Positions 7,996 to 16,972 are shown, counted from the first letter of the stretch. The stretch is DNA of 64,000 nucleotides from JAEXOD01 sp963663265 (GCA_963663265.2 CAXXXM010000002.1:1054001-1118000), one strand, 5' to 3'. Program-made: numbers and translations. The notes: generated from the sequence alone by a model not told the origin.

Positions 7996-10074
7996 TTAGC
8001 GAATTACAACAAATTTTGTAATATGCTTTTCGCCGGTTTTAGTATCAGTTATAACTGCTATATAAATACCACTAACAACCATCTGGTTTGAAGATGTAAC
8101 ACAATACCAGAATTCATCACCACTTCCGTTTGTATGTTCTATAGTTTTAATAAGTTCTCCCAATTCAGTATATATTTGAATTGTACATTCACCGGGGATA
8201 TTATAAAAAGCTATTTTATCTTCATCAGCAACACCAGGGAATCTTACTTTACTATGTGCTGAAATATTATATGGATTAGGAACAACTCTAATTTGTCCTA
8301 ATTCCGTGCCTGCCATACGCTGTAAATTTGCAGGATCGTAAGCTTGAGTATAATATCTGCCACTTGTTAATCTACCTTTCGGAGTTCCTGGACCTGCATT
8401 AGGATTATCTCTTACAGAAACAATATAATAATAATAGTTAAAACCTCTTACTAAGTTCTTATCTTCGTAAGATGTTTCGTTTGCACCGGCTTCATATACT
8501 AAATGGTACACACTATCTACGTTACCAAGTGCCCTGTATATTTGGAACCCAGTTGGTGGATATGGATCATTTGTTTCTACTTCCCAGCTTAAAGATATTT
8601 TATCACCACCTGAATTAATATTGAAAATTTTTGGTGGACGAGGGGCTTGAGGAACATCAAAACCCGCATCAAAAGCTTCAATTGCTCTACGTATTGATCT
8701 AAATAACGAATCACGCCCTTTCATAACTTCTTTATTTTTAGTTACGTCATTAATCAATCCTTTTTTATACTGCTTACCAAGTCGTAATTGCTCGCTCCAG
8801 CTCATACCATCAGCTATTTCGCAAACAACTATTCTTATTGTATCACCGTGCTCTAAAGTATAAGGTCCATAACCGGCACCAATGGAAAAACCACCCGAAT
8901 TACCTAAGTTTGGAGCTGCTTTTTGATTTTCATAAAGACCCGTCGGTTCAACTTTTTTAGCATGTCTTACTCCAGGATGTCCTTTTGTCATTAACTGATA
9001 CTCGCGTGACATTCTATCTTGATTGTATGGATTTGCTCCAGCCAAAAACATCTGGTCGTCACTATCTTCATAATAAGTAGTTGTTGGTTGGCTTAAATCA
9101 TCAGTTTTATCTTTTGAAGATTTATCAGCATACAATGTAACATAACCTGCAAATTGAGTTGCACCTAATCTACCAACAGTATCCCCAGGATCGAGATATT
9201 TTTTAGAGTTGGCATTAATACTAAATATTGGAGCACCAATATTATCATAAGTTATTTCTTTTTCTGGTGTGTAACCATGCCAGCAAAATTGAGCTCTAAA
9301 TTTTTCATTTGCTGGGTCAGGTTCAACACCATCACCGCGGGAATCAATCATTGTATTTTTCCCCCAGCCGGTTGAGTTACCAACAACATAGCGCGATTGT
9401 TTATTTACAGCCATTCTGTGTGTAAAATAAAACATTACGCCATTAAGAGTAGTATTTGGTAATTCAATATCTTCATCAGCATCCGTATTACCAGTATTTA
9501 CAAACTCATATTCTACTACAATGTAGTTGTCATGATACTGTTGAGATAACTGACCAATTTTTCTTGTCATTGTTATACCCAGCTGAGTATTAACTTTATT
9601 AATAATCATTCTATCAAAAGGCATTTCTGCATCATAATCATCAATTGTAACATCTTTTTGATAGCTCAAATTTCCATCAACATAAACTTCGCTTAATGAA
9701 AATTTACCAATTGTTTTAAATTCTTGAGGATAAAATCCCCAAATTGCTGGTTGACGCGGACCGGCTGTAACTACTTTATGAGTGAAAGTAGCACCTGTTT
9801 CGTCGGTAAAGTCTTTTGCACCTATCCAAAATCCTCTTGCACACTGCATATCTTGGTATGGATAAATTGAAGGCCAAGAAAATCCTTCTTGCTGGGTTTT
9901 TACAAAACCACCTTCTTCTAACTCACTTCCAATTTCGCTATACCAGTTGTTCATAGAACCAACTGACATCCATTTGTTTTTGTATTGAGCATTTCCATTA
10001 TTAGGCAGCACAAACAAAACAAACAATGCAAATGGAAGAACGTATTTAATATTTATCAAAAATTTACTATTCAT
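7996..10074 (-). CDS. Secreted fibronectin type III surface protein with variant C-terminal tail
   Basis: This 692-aa exported protein has a signal peptide (...NNGNA|QYKN). A large N-terminal region of about 460 residues has no domain I recognise. It is followed by an FN3 module (about 475-570: PRPPKIFNINSGGDKISLSW) and a C-terminal Ig-like tail. That tail reads RVVPNPYNISAHSK ... GIYIAVITDTKTGEKHITKFVVIR: it resembles the T9SS type A or FlgD-like fold but lacks the usual NPFNPSTTI signature. The gene begins 10 bp after the TonB receptor gene, so the two are almost certainly co-transcribed. It could be the surface partner of the receptor. No SusD fold was recognised. Confidence 0.8.
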   Translation of the reverse strand: MNSKFLINIKYVLPFALFVLFVLPNNGNAQYKNKWMSVGSMNNWYSEIGSELEEGGFVKTQQEGFSWPSIYPYQDMQCARGFWIGAKDFTDETGATFTHKVVTAGPRQPAIWGFYPQEFKTIGKFSLSEVYVDGNLSYQKDVTIDDYDAEMPFDRMIINKVNTQLGITMTRKIGQLSQQYHDNYIVVEYEFVNTGNTDADEDIELPNTTLNGVMFYFTHRMAVNKQSRYVVGNSTGWGKNTMIDSRGDGVEPDPANEKFRAQFCWHGYTPEKEITYDNIGAPIFSINANSKKYLDPGDTVGRLGATQFAGYVTLYADKSSKDKTDDLSQPTTTYYEDSDDQMFLAGANPYNQDRMSREYQLMTKGHPGVRHAKKVEPTGLYENQKAAPNLGNSGGFSIGAGYGPYTLEHGDTIRIVVCEIADGMSWSEQLRLGKQYKKGLINDVTKNKEVMKGRDSLFRSIRRAIEAFDAGFDVPQAPRPPKIFNINSGGDKISLSWEVETNDPYPPTGFQIYRALGNVDSVYHLVYEAGANETSYEDKNLVRGFNYYYYIVSVRDNPNAGPGTPKGRLTSGRYYTQAYDPANLQRMAGTELGQIRVVPNPYNISAHSKVRFPGVADEDKIAFYNIPGECTIQIYTELGELIKTIEHTNGSGDEFWYCVTSSNQMVVSGIYIAVITDTKTGEKHITKFVVIR

Positions 10075-10084
10075 TACTACCTCA

Positions 10085-13000
10085 CTAATTAAACTCTACG
10101 GTAAATCTTAATCCCCAGTAGATATTTCTTGGGTTCAAGAAAGTTAAATAACTTAAGTTTGGCATATCAATATATGATTTGTTTTTACGCCATTCATCTT
10201 TTTGAGATTCACTTGCATTATCATCCCAAGGAATATATGCACCGGATCTGTAATCACCAGGCTGGTCATCTCCGGGAATATTGCCATATCCAAATTTAGC
10301 TGCTAAATCAGCAGGTAAATGTAAAGATGTCATATAAGCATCATAATCTTTTGCGTCAGCAAAACCTGCTCTGTAATCCATATATTTATGGTTAAATATG
10401 TTTGTCATATCCATAAATAATTCTAAATTAACAGGTCCAAATTTAAACGCTTTTGAAAGTCTCATATCTACATTGTAGTAATCTTTCCATTGAATGTTGT
10501 TTTCATATCCTGGTGATGTACCGCCAGGACCTGTCCATGAAAAATATGTTCCTGCTTTCCATGATACTACAAAATTCAATCTCCAATCTTCTAAAATTTT
10601 AACACCCATAAATTCAGGTCCAAAATCTTCAGGAGTAAAGAAATCTATATTTGCTCTTGCATACGGACGAGGGGTTGGTTTTGTTTGAGCAAAGTTTGAT
10701 GTTGTTCTTTCAATTTCTCTTTGTGTTGTAGGGTTTTCACTATAACTTGGCAACCCAAAGTTTCCACCCGAAACAACTTCATAAGTATAGTTAATAAAAC
10801 CCTGTACCCACATACCACGATTTTTAGTTGCTGTAACTTCAAAACCACGTATATCTTGATAATTGTTTGGCTCAGGAATTGAATAACTAACCGAGTTATC
10901 ACGGCTTGTATAAGTAACCAATCTTGTTTGGTCGCTTACATCTTTATAATAACCTGCTACTCTTAATAAGAATTGATCAAACAAGTTTTGTTCATAACCT
11001 AATTCATACGCAACTGTTTTAGGTAATGGATTGTTTGGATTTGCAATTCTTACTATTGATTGGTTAACTTGACTTCTTCTTAACAAATATAAATCTTCAG
11101 GATCCGGCATACTTCTAAAGTGACCATAGTTAAAGTATAACTTACTATCAACAGTAATTGGGAAAGCTATACCAATTCTTGGACTTAAAGTAACAAGTTT
11201 TTCGGTACTTTCTTTTTGTAATAAAGTATCCATTCCGGCGGCATTTGCACCGGATAATGCACTATTAAATGAATCAAATACATACCATGAACCACCGGCA
11301 TGTGAATAATCCAAACGTAAACCGATATTTGCAATCATTCCGGCAAATTCCAATTTATCTTGAATGTACAACGCACCTCTTACTGGGTATGTACGCCATT
11401 TTGATTGTGTATTATTTGATGGTAATGAAGGTTCAACCAATGCATAATTTACATTATTATCAGTATAAACAAATTCAATACCTGTTTTAATATTATTATA
11501 TTTATCTAACTGGCTTACCAAATCAAAACGAGCCGAGTATGTAGTAACTTCACTTGTATCGCGACTGTTACTAAATCCAAGTCCCATATTCATTGACGAA
11601 CCGATACCGCTGCTTGTTCCACTATAAACACCAAATGGTGATTCATCAGCAAAATAAGTTCCAAATTGATAGATTTTTGAAGTATCTCTTGTTCTGCCAG
11701 GGTTAGTATCATATTTTGAACCAACCATATTTAATGCAACTTCATAAAAAGTAGTAGGACTTAACACATGTGTAAACTTAACACCAAAAGCACTTCTATC
11801 TATTTGGCTTGGAGCCCAATAGTCAGTTGCAAATACTCTTGCATCAAGGTAGCTTGCACCTGATCTAATATCTAAATCATCTGCAATACCACTTGCTGAA
11901 CGGAATAATCCAGGACCACCGCTTCGGCTACTGTTTGTTCCTTTTTGAACACCAATCAAACCTTCAACTGTTAATTTCATGCCTGATTGTATATCTGATG
12001 TTAATTTTAATTGAGCCGTTCTATCTTCATATGCTTCTCTTGATAGAGGAATCATATACATTTCGCGAGTTCCTCTAAAAGATGCAGCAAATCTTAAATC
12101 ACCTAAGTATTTGCTTACAACTGGTACAGGACCGTTAAAACTCATATCAAAATCATAATCCGGTTTTGTAATATCAACTTCTCTTCTATGTTGATATAAA
12201 AACAACCTTTGTGCTGCTTCAGGACTTAAATCGTTATTAGGATTATTATCGCTTAATAATACTTGCGAAACTTCATTCCATCCTCTAAATTCTTGATATT
12301 GAGCTCGAGTATATGTATCCCAATTTCCGTTATCAGTTCCTGTCCAACATACTGCATCATCAACGTAAGATCTAATCCAATACGAATCTGTTGAGTTAGG
12401 GGAGTCACCAAAGTGTTTTTGACCAGGAGCACTATATCTTCCTAAAAAGCTAAAATTGTATTTGCTTTTGTCTCCTTCTTTAGTTACAACATTAACTAAT
12501 CCTGCTCTAATATTACCAAATTCAGCATTAAAACCACCGGTTTGAACCTGAATTTCTTGGATATTTGTAAAACTGATTGCAGTATAAGGGGTGTTATCGC
12601 GTTCATCTTTCAAGTTGATACCATTAACCATAAACGATGTCTGGTCGCTTGAACTTCCTCTAACTGTCATTCCTTGAATACCTGCTTGCAATCCTATTAC
12701 ACTTGCTGCACTAACTACAGGCATATTTTGAATTTCTTTAATATCCAAGCTTACACGGCTTGAAGAAACGTCTTTCTGCACAATTGGTTTTACTGCAACT
12801 ACAACAACCTCTCCTGTTTCAAAGGATTGGTCATGCATTTCAATATCCAAATTTGTCGTTTGATCTGTGATTATTCTTACTTCAGTAAACTTTACTGTTG
12901 AATAACCAATAAAAGAGGCTTTTATTGAATATGTTCCCGGAGGCACATTCAATATTACATAGTAGCCATCAATGTTTGTTGCAGCTCCCATGTTTGTTCC

Positions 13001-13144
13001 TTCTATCATCACGTTTACACCAATCAAAGGTTCTCCCGTTTTGGCATCTTTTACCAAACCGGTTACTTTACCATTTGTTGCTGCATTGATATTAACTAAT
13101 AATAGAAGTAATGTTAGTAAGTTAAGGAGTATAAATTTCCTCAT
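10085..13144 (-). CDS. TonB-dependent outer-membrane receptor with carboxypeptidase-regulatory-like N-terminus
   Basis: The 1019-aa product begins with a signal peptide and a CarboxypepD_reg-like domain (about 25-110: GKVTGLVKDAKTGEPLIGVNV ... ASFIGYSTV). A plug domain follows (about 125-225: SVIGLQAGIQGMTVRGSS ... GGFNAEFGNIRAGLVNVVTK), then a long beta-barrel ending in WGLRFTVEFN. Such receptors import ligands across the outer membrane using TonB energy. I start at 13144, not the ATG at 13159: GGAG sits 9 nt before 13144, and nothing like it precedes 13159. It is the first gene of a five-gene run ending at 3254. Unlike classical SusCD pairs there is no SusD neighbour. The substrate cannot be read from the sequence. 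Confidence 0.92.
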   Translation of the reverse strand: MRKFILLNLLTLLLLLVNINAATNGKVTGLVKDAKTGEPLIGVNVMIEGTNMGAATNIDGYYVILNVPPGTYSIKASFIGYSTVKFTEVRIITDQTTNLDIEMHDQSFETGEVVVVAVKPIVQKDVSSSRVSLDIKEIQNMPVVSAASVIGLQAGIQGMTVRGSSSDQTSFMVNGINLKDERDNTPYTAISFTNIQEIQVQTGGFNAEFGNIRAGLVNVVTKEGDKSKYNFSFLGRYSAPGQKHFGDSPNSTDSYWIRSYVDDAVCWTGTDNGNWDTYTRAQYQEFRGWNEVSQVLLSDNNPNNDLSPEAAQRLFLYQHRREVDITKPDYDFDMSFNGPVPVVSKYLGDLRFAASFRGTREMYMIPLSREAYEDRTAQLKLTSDIQSGMKLTVEGLIGVQKGTNSSRSGGPGLFRSASGIADDLDIRSGASYLDARVFATDYWAPSQIDRSAFGVKFTHVLSPTTFYEVALNMVGSKYDTNPGRTRDTSKIYQFGTYFADESPFGVYSGTSSGIGSSMNMGLGFSNSRDTSEVTTYSARFDLVSQLDKYNNIKTGIEFVYTDNNVNYALVEPSLPSNNTQSKWRTYPVRGALYIQDKLEFAGMIANIGLRLDYSHAGGSWYVFDSFNSALSGANAAGMDTLLQKESTEKLVTLSPRIGIAFPITVDSKLYFNYGHFRSMPDPEDLYLLRRSQVNQSIVRIANPNNPLPKTVAYELGYEQNLFDQFLLRVAGYYKDVSDQTRLVTYTSRDNSVSYSIPEPNNYQDIRGFEVTATKNRGMWVQGFINYTYEVVSGGNFGLPSYSENPTTQREIERTTSNFAQTKPTPRPYARANIDFFTPEDFGPEFMGVKILEDWRLNFVVSWKAGTYFSWTGPGGTSPGYENNIQWKDYYNVDMRLSKAFKFGPVNLELFMDMTNIFNHKYMDYRAGFADAKDYDAYMTSLHLPADLAAKFGYGNIPGDDQPGDYRSGAYIPWDDNASESQKDEWRKNKSYIDMPNLSYLTFLNPRNIYWGLRFTVEFN

Positions 13145-13403
13145 ATACTGTTTCTCCATGATTTTTAGTACTTCGTATCACTACATACGTCATTATTACG
13201 AATAAAAGATAATTATAACTATATTCTTTAAATTATCGTAAATATATATTTAAAGCAAATTTTTTTTGAAACTAAATTTTCTATTTAATGTTTAATAACT
13301 TTTTCTCTTTTTAAGTTATTTATTCAAAACAGGTTAGATAACTCCTTTTTTTAGTGAATTTTTTCTCTTTTTTTGCTAAATAGTAACCCCAAAACAACAT
13401 AAC

Positions 13404-13440
13404 GCATATTTATGCATATTTATTATTATTTTTGCATATT
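13404..13440. promoter_or_regulatory. Three helically phased GCATATT direct repeats
   Basis: GCATATT begins at 13404, 13414 and 13434, spacings of 10 and 20 bp, so all three lie on the same face of the helix. They sit about 260-300 bp upstream of the receptor start. A regulator site or intrinsic DNA curvature is possible. In such AT-rich sequence chance is also possible. Confidence 0.35.
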
Positions 13441-13496
13441 CTTAACTTTTTTATTCATTATTTAACCATTTTTATTTCAAATTTATAAAAATATTA

Positions 13497-13516
13497 GGGG
13501 AACAAATCTATTCCCC
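13497..13516. promoter_or_regulatory. Inverted repeat GGGGAA-N8-TTCCCC
   Basis: The perfect 6-bp arms GGGGAA and TTCCCC, around 8 bp, are conspicuous because the surroundings are almost free of G and C. No T-tract follows on either strand, so an operator-like site is more likely than a terminator. Function not demonstrated. Confidence 0.35.
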
Positions 13517-13633
13517 ATATGGATTATTTTTTTTATGCGTAAAGTGTTCTATAATAATCGTTTGTTTATTTCTATAATTTTTCTCATCCATTTATTATTT
13601 TAATTATAGAGTATGTTTTTATCGTTATACTTA

Positions 13634-13929
13634 AAAAGCCACGCAAGTGGCGACATAGTTGTAGAGGCGACATAATTCAGATATCAGATTACAGACGACA
13701 GATTTTAGAGGATAGAAATTAGAAGATAGATATTAGAATATAGACAATGGACATTAGAAATTAGATTTTAGAAGTTGGATATTAGGTTGAAGGAAGAAGG
13801 TTGTAGGTACAAGCAAAACCATAATAAAAAGGCCACTCAACGTTTTTTGTTGGGCGGCATTCAATCATTGAGAATTAAACATTCAAAATTTAGAATTATA
13901 AAAGCTATGTCGCCACGTGCGTGGCTTTT
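13634..13929. mobile_element. MITE-like 296-bp element with 25-bp terminal inverted repeats
   Basis: The left end at 13634-13658 and the right end at 13905-13929 are inverted copies of the same 25 bases with one mismatch, and each contains a GCCAC/GTGGC hairpin. Between them lie a purine tract and an orphan terminator hairpin, and no coding sequence. I see no clear target-site duplication. It could be a non-autonomous element or two independently inserted palindromes in opposite orientation. Confidence 0.5.
13826..13858 (-). terminator. Orphan terminator-like hairpin
   Basis: On the minus strand GCCGCCCAAC pairs with GTTGAGTGGC (G-U wobble allowed), followed by CTTTTTATTATGG. It has the same design and flanks as the terminator at 17221-17258, but no gene ends just upstream of it, so it seems to be a repeated remnant. 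Confidence 0.55.
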
Positions 13930-14069
13930 CTCCTCTTTTTCTCTTTTGTGCTACAACTATTTTCCCACTTTGTGGGAATTTATAAGATAGAAATCAGAAA
14001 ATAGACATCAGAAATTGTATTTTAGACTTTGAGGTTGAAGGAAGAAGGTAGTAGGTACAAGCAAAAACA

Positions 14070-14106
14070 TAATAAAAAAGCCACTCAACGTTTTTTGTTG
14101 GGCGGC
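14070..14106 (-). terminator. Second orphan terminator-like hairpin
   Basis: This is nearly the same hairpin as 13832-13858, at 14080-14106 with a T-run on the minus strand. The flanks match too (GTACAAGCAAAA before, ATTCAATCATTGAG after). No adjacent gene needs it. Confidence 0.55.
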
Positions 14107-14216
14107 ATTCAATCATTGAGGGTTGAATTGAATAAGAAAATCGTGAATGGACAACCCATTTGTAGCACAAAAGAAATCCAGAAGAATATAGCCACGCGAG
14201 TGGCGACATAGTTGTA

Positions 14217-14296
14217 GCACGCGAGTGGCTTAATAATTATAGCACCAATTTACCCCACACGAAAAAAGAGCCACGCGAGTGGCGACATAGTTGTAG
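14217..14296 (+). repeat. Partial copy (3' half) of the 160-bp composite repeat
   Basis: It holds a degenerate first hairpin (GCACGCGAGTGGC), the AT-rich linker with ATAGCACCAATTTACCCC, the second hairpin at 14270-14283 and the tail GACATAGTTGTAG. The 5' half seen in full copies is missing. Confidence 0.7.
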
Positions 14297-14381
14297 AGGC
14301 AACATAATTCAGTAGTCAGATTACAGACAACAGATATTAGAAGATAGATATCAGGTAGAAGGCAGAAGGAACAAGCAAAAA

Positions 14382-14539
14382 ACATTCAAAATTCTCGGTA
14401 TAAATAGTCTTTAAGCGACGACTCATTGATAACAAACAATACATCCTTCATAACCATAGCCACGCGAGTGGCTTAATAATTATAGCACCAATTTACCCCA
14501 CACGAAAAAAGAGCCACGCGAGTGGCGACATAGTTGTAG
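14382..14539 (+). repeat. 160-bp composite repeat, copy A
   Basis: Full copy: ACATTCAAAATTC, then GCGACGACTCATTGATAAC, hairpin 14459-14472 (loop GCGA), AT-rich linker, hairpin 14513-14526 (loop GCGA), tail GACATAGTTGTAG. Three more full copies lie at 16536, 16712 and 16973. Confidence 0.8.
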
Positions 14540-14670
14540 AGGCAACATAATTCAGTAGTCAGATTACAGACAACAGATATTAGAAAATAGACATTAGATA
14601 TCAGAAAACAGATATCAGATTTATAGAATGAAGGAAGGAGGTAGAAGATTGTAGGCACAAGGAAAAACAT

Positions 14671-14711
14671 TAAAAAAATAAGTCAACCAGCATGGTTTTT
14701 GCTGGTTGACA
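14671..14711 (-). terminator. Rho-independent terminator of the FG-GAP gene
   Basis: On the minus strand GTCAACCAGC (14701-14710) pairs with GCTGGTTGAC (14682-14691) around a 9-nt loop, followed by TTATTTTTTTAATG. It lies about 40 bp past the stop codon at 14750. Confidence 0.85.
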
Positions 14712-14749
14712 TTCAATCATTGAGCATTCAAAATTCAAAATTCAAAATT

Positions 14750-16336
14750 TTATTTAATTAGGCTCATTTTTTTACTTAAAACCAATCCATTTGCTTTCAA
14801 CTGGTAAATATAAGTTCCACTTGATAAAGAACTTGCATCAAAGTTTACTGAATAATTTCCATTAATTTTATTCTCATTCACCAAGTTTGCAACTTCTTTT
14901 CCCAATATATCATACACCTTTAATGAAACAAATCCTTCCGATTTAACGCTGTAATTTATTGTTGTAGTTGGATTAAACGGATTTGGATAGTTTTGTGATA
15001 ATGAGAATTCAACTGGCATATTTGCCTCGTCTTCAACGCCAACAATTCTATTAATCAATCCATAAATGTAAACTTTCCCGTTACCGGAAGGATTTTTCTC
15101 CCCAACAATCATTTCATCGAAATCATCATTATTTAAATCAACACCTGTTACAGAACAGCCAAAATAATACTCTCCTGAATACTGCCCATAACATTGTGCA
15201 TACTTCAAAACGGAGAACTGTTGATTCCCCAAATATAAGTAGCAAGCCGCCCAAGAAGGCATTGTACCCCCAATTGGGATTCCGGTTACACCAATAACTA
15301 AATCGTCATATCCGTCATTGTTTACATCTAAGTCCGAAGCTAAAGATGTTCCAAAAGCCTTAGTACTCACTTCTGAAAGAACAACATCGGGCACACCATC
15401 CATTGGTGATAATCCATTAAATATTTTTACCTGACCATTTCCTAAGTTAAAATTAGGATTACCTGAAACAATATCATTATACTCATCACCATTAAAATCT
15501 CCCAAACAAGAAAGCGATAAGCCAAAATCATTTGAATCTGAGCCATGAAATGTATAATCTACTGAATCATCGATAGTTTCTCCTCCAAAGTAAACATCAC
15601 CTTCCGTATACATCCCCATTTTTGTTACTAGTGCAAGAATATCAACATAACCATCTAAATTAATATCTCCGGCTGGAACAATATACTTTCCTAAAGAGCT
15701 ACCTGATTCAGCAGTTCCATTTAGTACAACATCCGCATCTGCACTTAATATAGATTTACCTAAATAAATATAAATTTTCCCATCATTATTATTAACATTA
15801 GGAGCCCCAATTGCAAAATCATTAAAACCATCCTTATTAATATCTTCAACAACGGCAACAGATTCACCAAAAAAATCATTTTCGTTTTCACCTTTTAGAA
15901 TACAATTAGGGATAGTTGAAAAATTTTCATTTCCGAGATAAATATACACTTTTCCATTAATTCCCCCTTTTTTTGCACCAATTAACACATCACTAAGACC
16001 ATCACCATTGACATCTCCAGAAGCCAATGCACAGCCAAAAAGGGCACCGGCTTCTCCACTACCAGATAGGACAAAATCAGCAACATTATTAAATTCACTT
16101 CCTCCCAAATAAATATACACCCTTCCAGAACCATATTCATAACCCGGAGAGCCAACTAATAAATCATCATAACCATCATTATTAATATCGCCCGCATTTA
16201 AAACAGTTGAACCAAACAGGTCCCCACTTGTATTTGTATAATATGACAAAATCATATCTGCTCTTAAAAAGTTCACATATTGCCCATAACTAATTGAGAA
16301 CGAGAATAATAGTAAAGCCAATAAGATTTTTTTCAT
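14750..16336 (-). CDS. Secreted FG-GAP (integrin alpha-like) repeat protein with T9SS sorting tail
   Basis: This 528-aa exported protein has a signal peptide cut near SYG|QYV. About six to seven FG-GAP repeats follow, each with a Ca-binding-type acidic loop such as DINNDGYDDLLVGSP, DVNGDGLSDVLIGA and DINKDGFNDFAIGAP. These build a seven-bladed propeller in integrin-type proteins and often serve adhesion or ligand binding. Residues about 445-528 form the T9SS type A tail (SQNYPNPFNPTTTINYS ... KKMSLIK). No catalytic domain is visible. The gene stands alone between two repeat-rich spacers and ends at its own terminator. Confidence 0.9.
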   Translation of the reverse strand: MKKILLALLLFSFSISYGQYVNFLRADMILSYYTNTSGDLFGSTVLNAGDINNDGYDDLLVGSPGYEYGSGRVYIYLGGSEFNNVADFVLSGSGEAGALFGCALASGDVNGDGLSDVLIGAKKGGINGKVYIYLGNENFSTIPNCILKGENENDFFGESVAVVEDINKDGFNDFAIGAPNVNNNDGKIYIYLGKSILSADADVVLNGTAESGSSLGKYIVPAGDINLDGYVDILALVTKMGMYTEGDVYFGGETIDDSVDYTFHGSDSNDFGLSLSCLGDFNGDEYNDIVSGNPNFNLGNGQVKIFNGLSPMDGVPDVVLSEVSTKAFGTSLASDLDVNNDGYDDLVIGVTGIPIGGTMPSWAACYLYLGNQQFSVLKYAQCYGQYSGEYYFGCSVTGVDLNNDDFDEMIVGEKNPSGNGKVYIYGLINRIVGVEDEANMPVEFSLSQNYPNPFNPTTTINYSVKSEGFVSLKVYDILGKEVANLVNENKINGNYSVNFDASSLSSGTYIYQLKANGLVLSKKMSLIK

Positions 16337-16535
16337 TTTTTCACTCCCTAACCTTGCGTTGATTAAACATGGGGATAATATAATTTTAAATCATTTAATT
16401 GTCAATAGTTAATGCATAATTATTCACAAAAAGCAGGCAAGTATTTAAAAATTATTTAAATAAAGGATTGATAAATAGAAAAAAACAGACATTATTAGAT
16501 TTTGAGGTAGAAGGCAGAAGGAACAAGCAAAAAAA

Positions 16536-16697
16536 ACATTCAAAATTCTCGGTATAAAAAAGTCTTTAAGCGACGACTCATTGATAACAAACAATACATC
16601 CTGCATAACCATAGCCACGCAAGTGGCTTAATAATTATAGCACCAAATTACACCCACACAAAAAAAAAGAGCCACGCGAGTGGCGAAATAGTTGTAG
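16536..16697 (+). repeat. 160-bp composite repeat, copy B
   Basis: Full unit with hairpins at 16614-16627 (loop GCAA) and 16671-16684 (loop GCGA), 57 bp apart start to start. The tail reads GAAATAGTTGTAG. Confidence 0.8.
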
Positions 16698-16711
16698 GTA
16701 CAAGCAAAAAA

Positions 16712-16870
16712 ACATTCAAAATTCTCGGTATAAAAAAGTCTTTAAGCGACGACTCATTGATAACAGACAATACATCCTTCATAACCATAGCCACGCAAGT
16801 GGCTTAATAATTATAGCACTAAATTACACCCACACAAAAAAAGAGCCACGCGAGTGGCGACATAGTTGTT
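16712..16870 (+). repeat. 160-bp composite repeat, copy C
   Basis: Full unit with hairpins at 16790-16803 (loop GCAA) and 16845-16858 (loop GCGA). It follows copy B directly, with a hairpin-to-hairpin period of 176 bp. Confidence 0.8.
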
Positions 16871-16972
16871 GCACGCGAGTGGCGACATAATTTAGAAGAT
16901 AGAAGTCAGAAAATAGATATTAGAAATTAGATGTTGGGATTGAAGGCAACAGGCAGAAGGAACAAGCAAAAG

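Larger units (their letters stand above)
13145..13630. other. AT-rich non-coding leader upstream of the receptor operon
   Basis: Nearly 490 bp without a gene, presumably holding the operon promoter. I could not pick a -10/-35 pair with confidence. Two ordered patterns stand out, the phased GCATATT words at 13404-13440 and the inverted repeat at 13497-13516, and both are listed separately. Confidence 0.6.
13630..14670. repeat. Repeat-dense spacer with GCCAC-loop-GTGGC hairpins, purine tracts and orphan terminators
   Basis: No gene is supported. Hairpins of the form GCCAC-GNNN-GTGGC lie at 13638-13651, 13912-13925 (inverted copy), 14191-14204, 14270-14283, 14459-14472 and 14513-14526, with a variant lacking one C at 14217-14229. 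Between them are purine-rich stretches built from words such as AGATATTAGAAGATAGA. About 120 bp at 14222-14343 recurs almost exactly at 14467-14584. Short plus-strand open frames here are read straight from the repeats and are not genes. Confidence 0.85.

Noticed and set aside
7996..10074. SusD-like partner of the TonB receptor
   Set aside because: No lipobox Cys and no TPR-rich SusD pattern; the protein has an ordinary signal peptide, FN3 and an Ig-like tail.
13775..14211. Two plus-strand open frames of 60-71 codons sharing a peptide (KKATQRFLLGGIQSLR)
   Set aside because: The shared peptide is simply the translation of the repeated terminator module; no ribosome site, no protein features.
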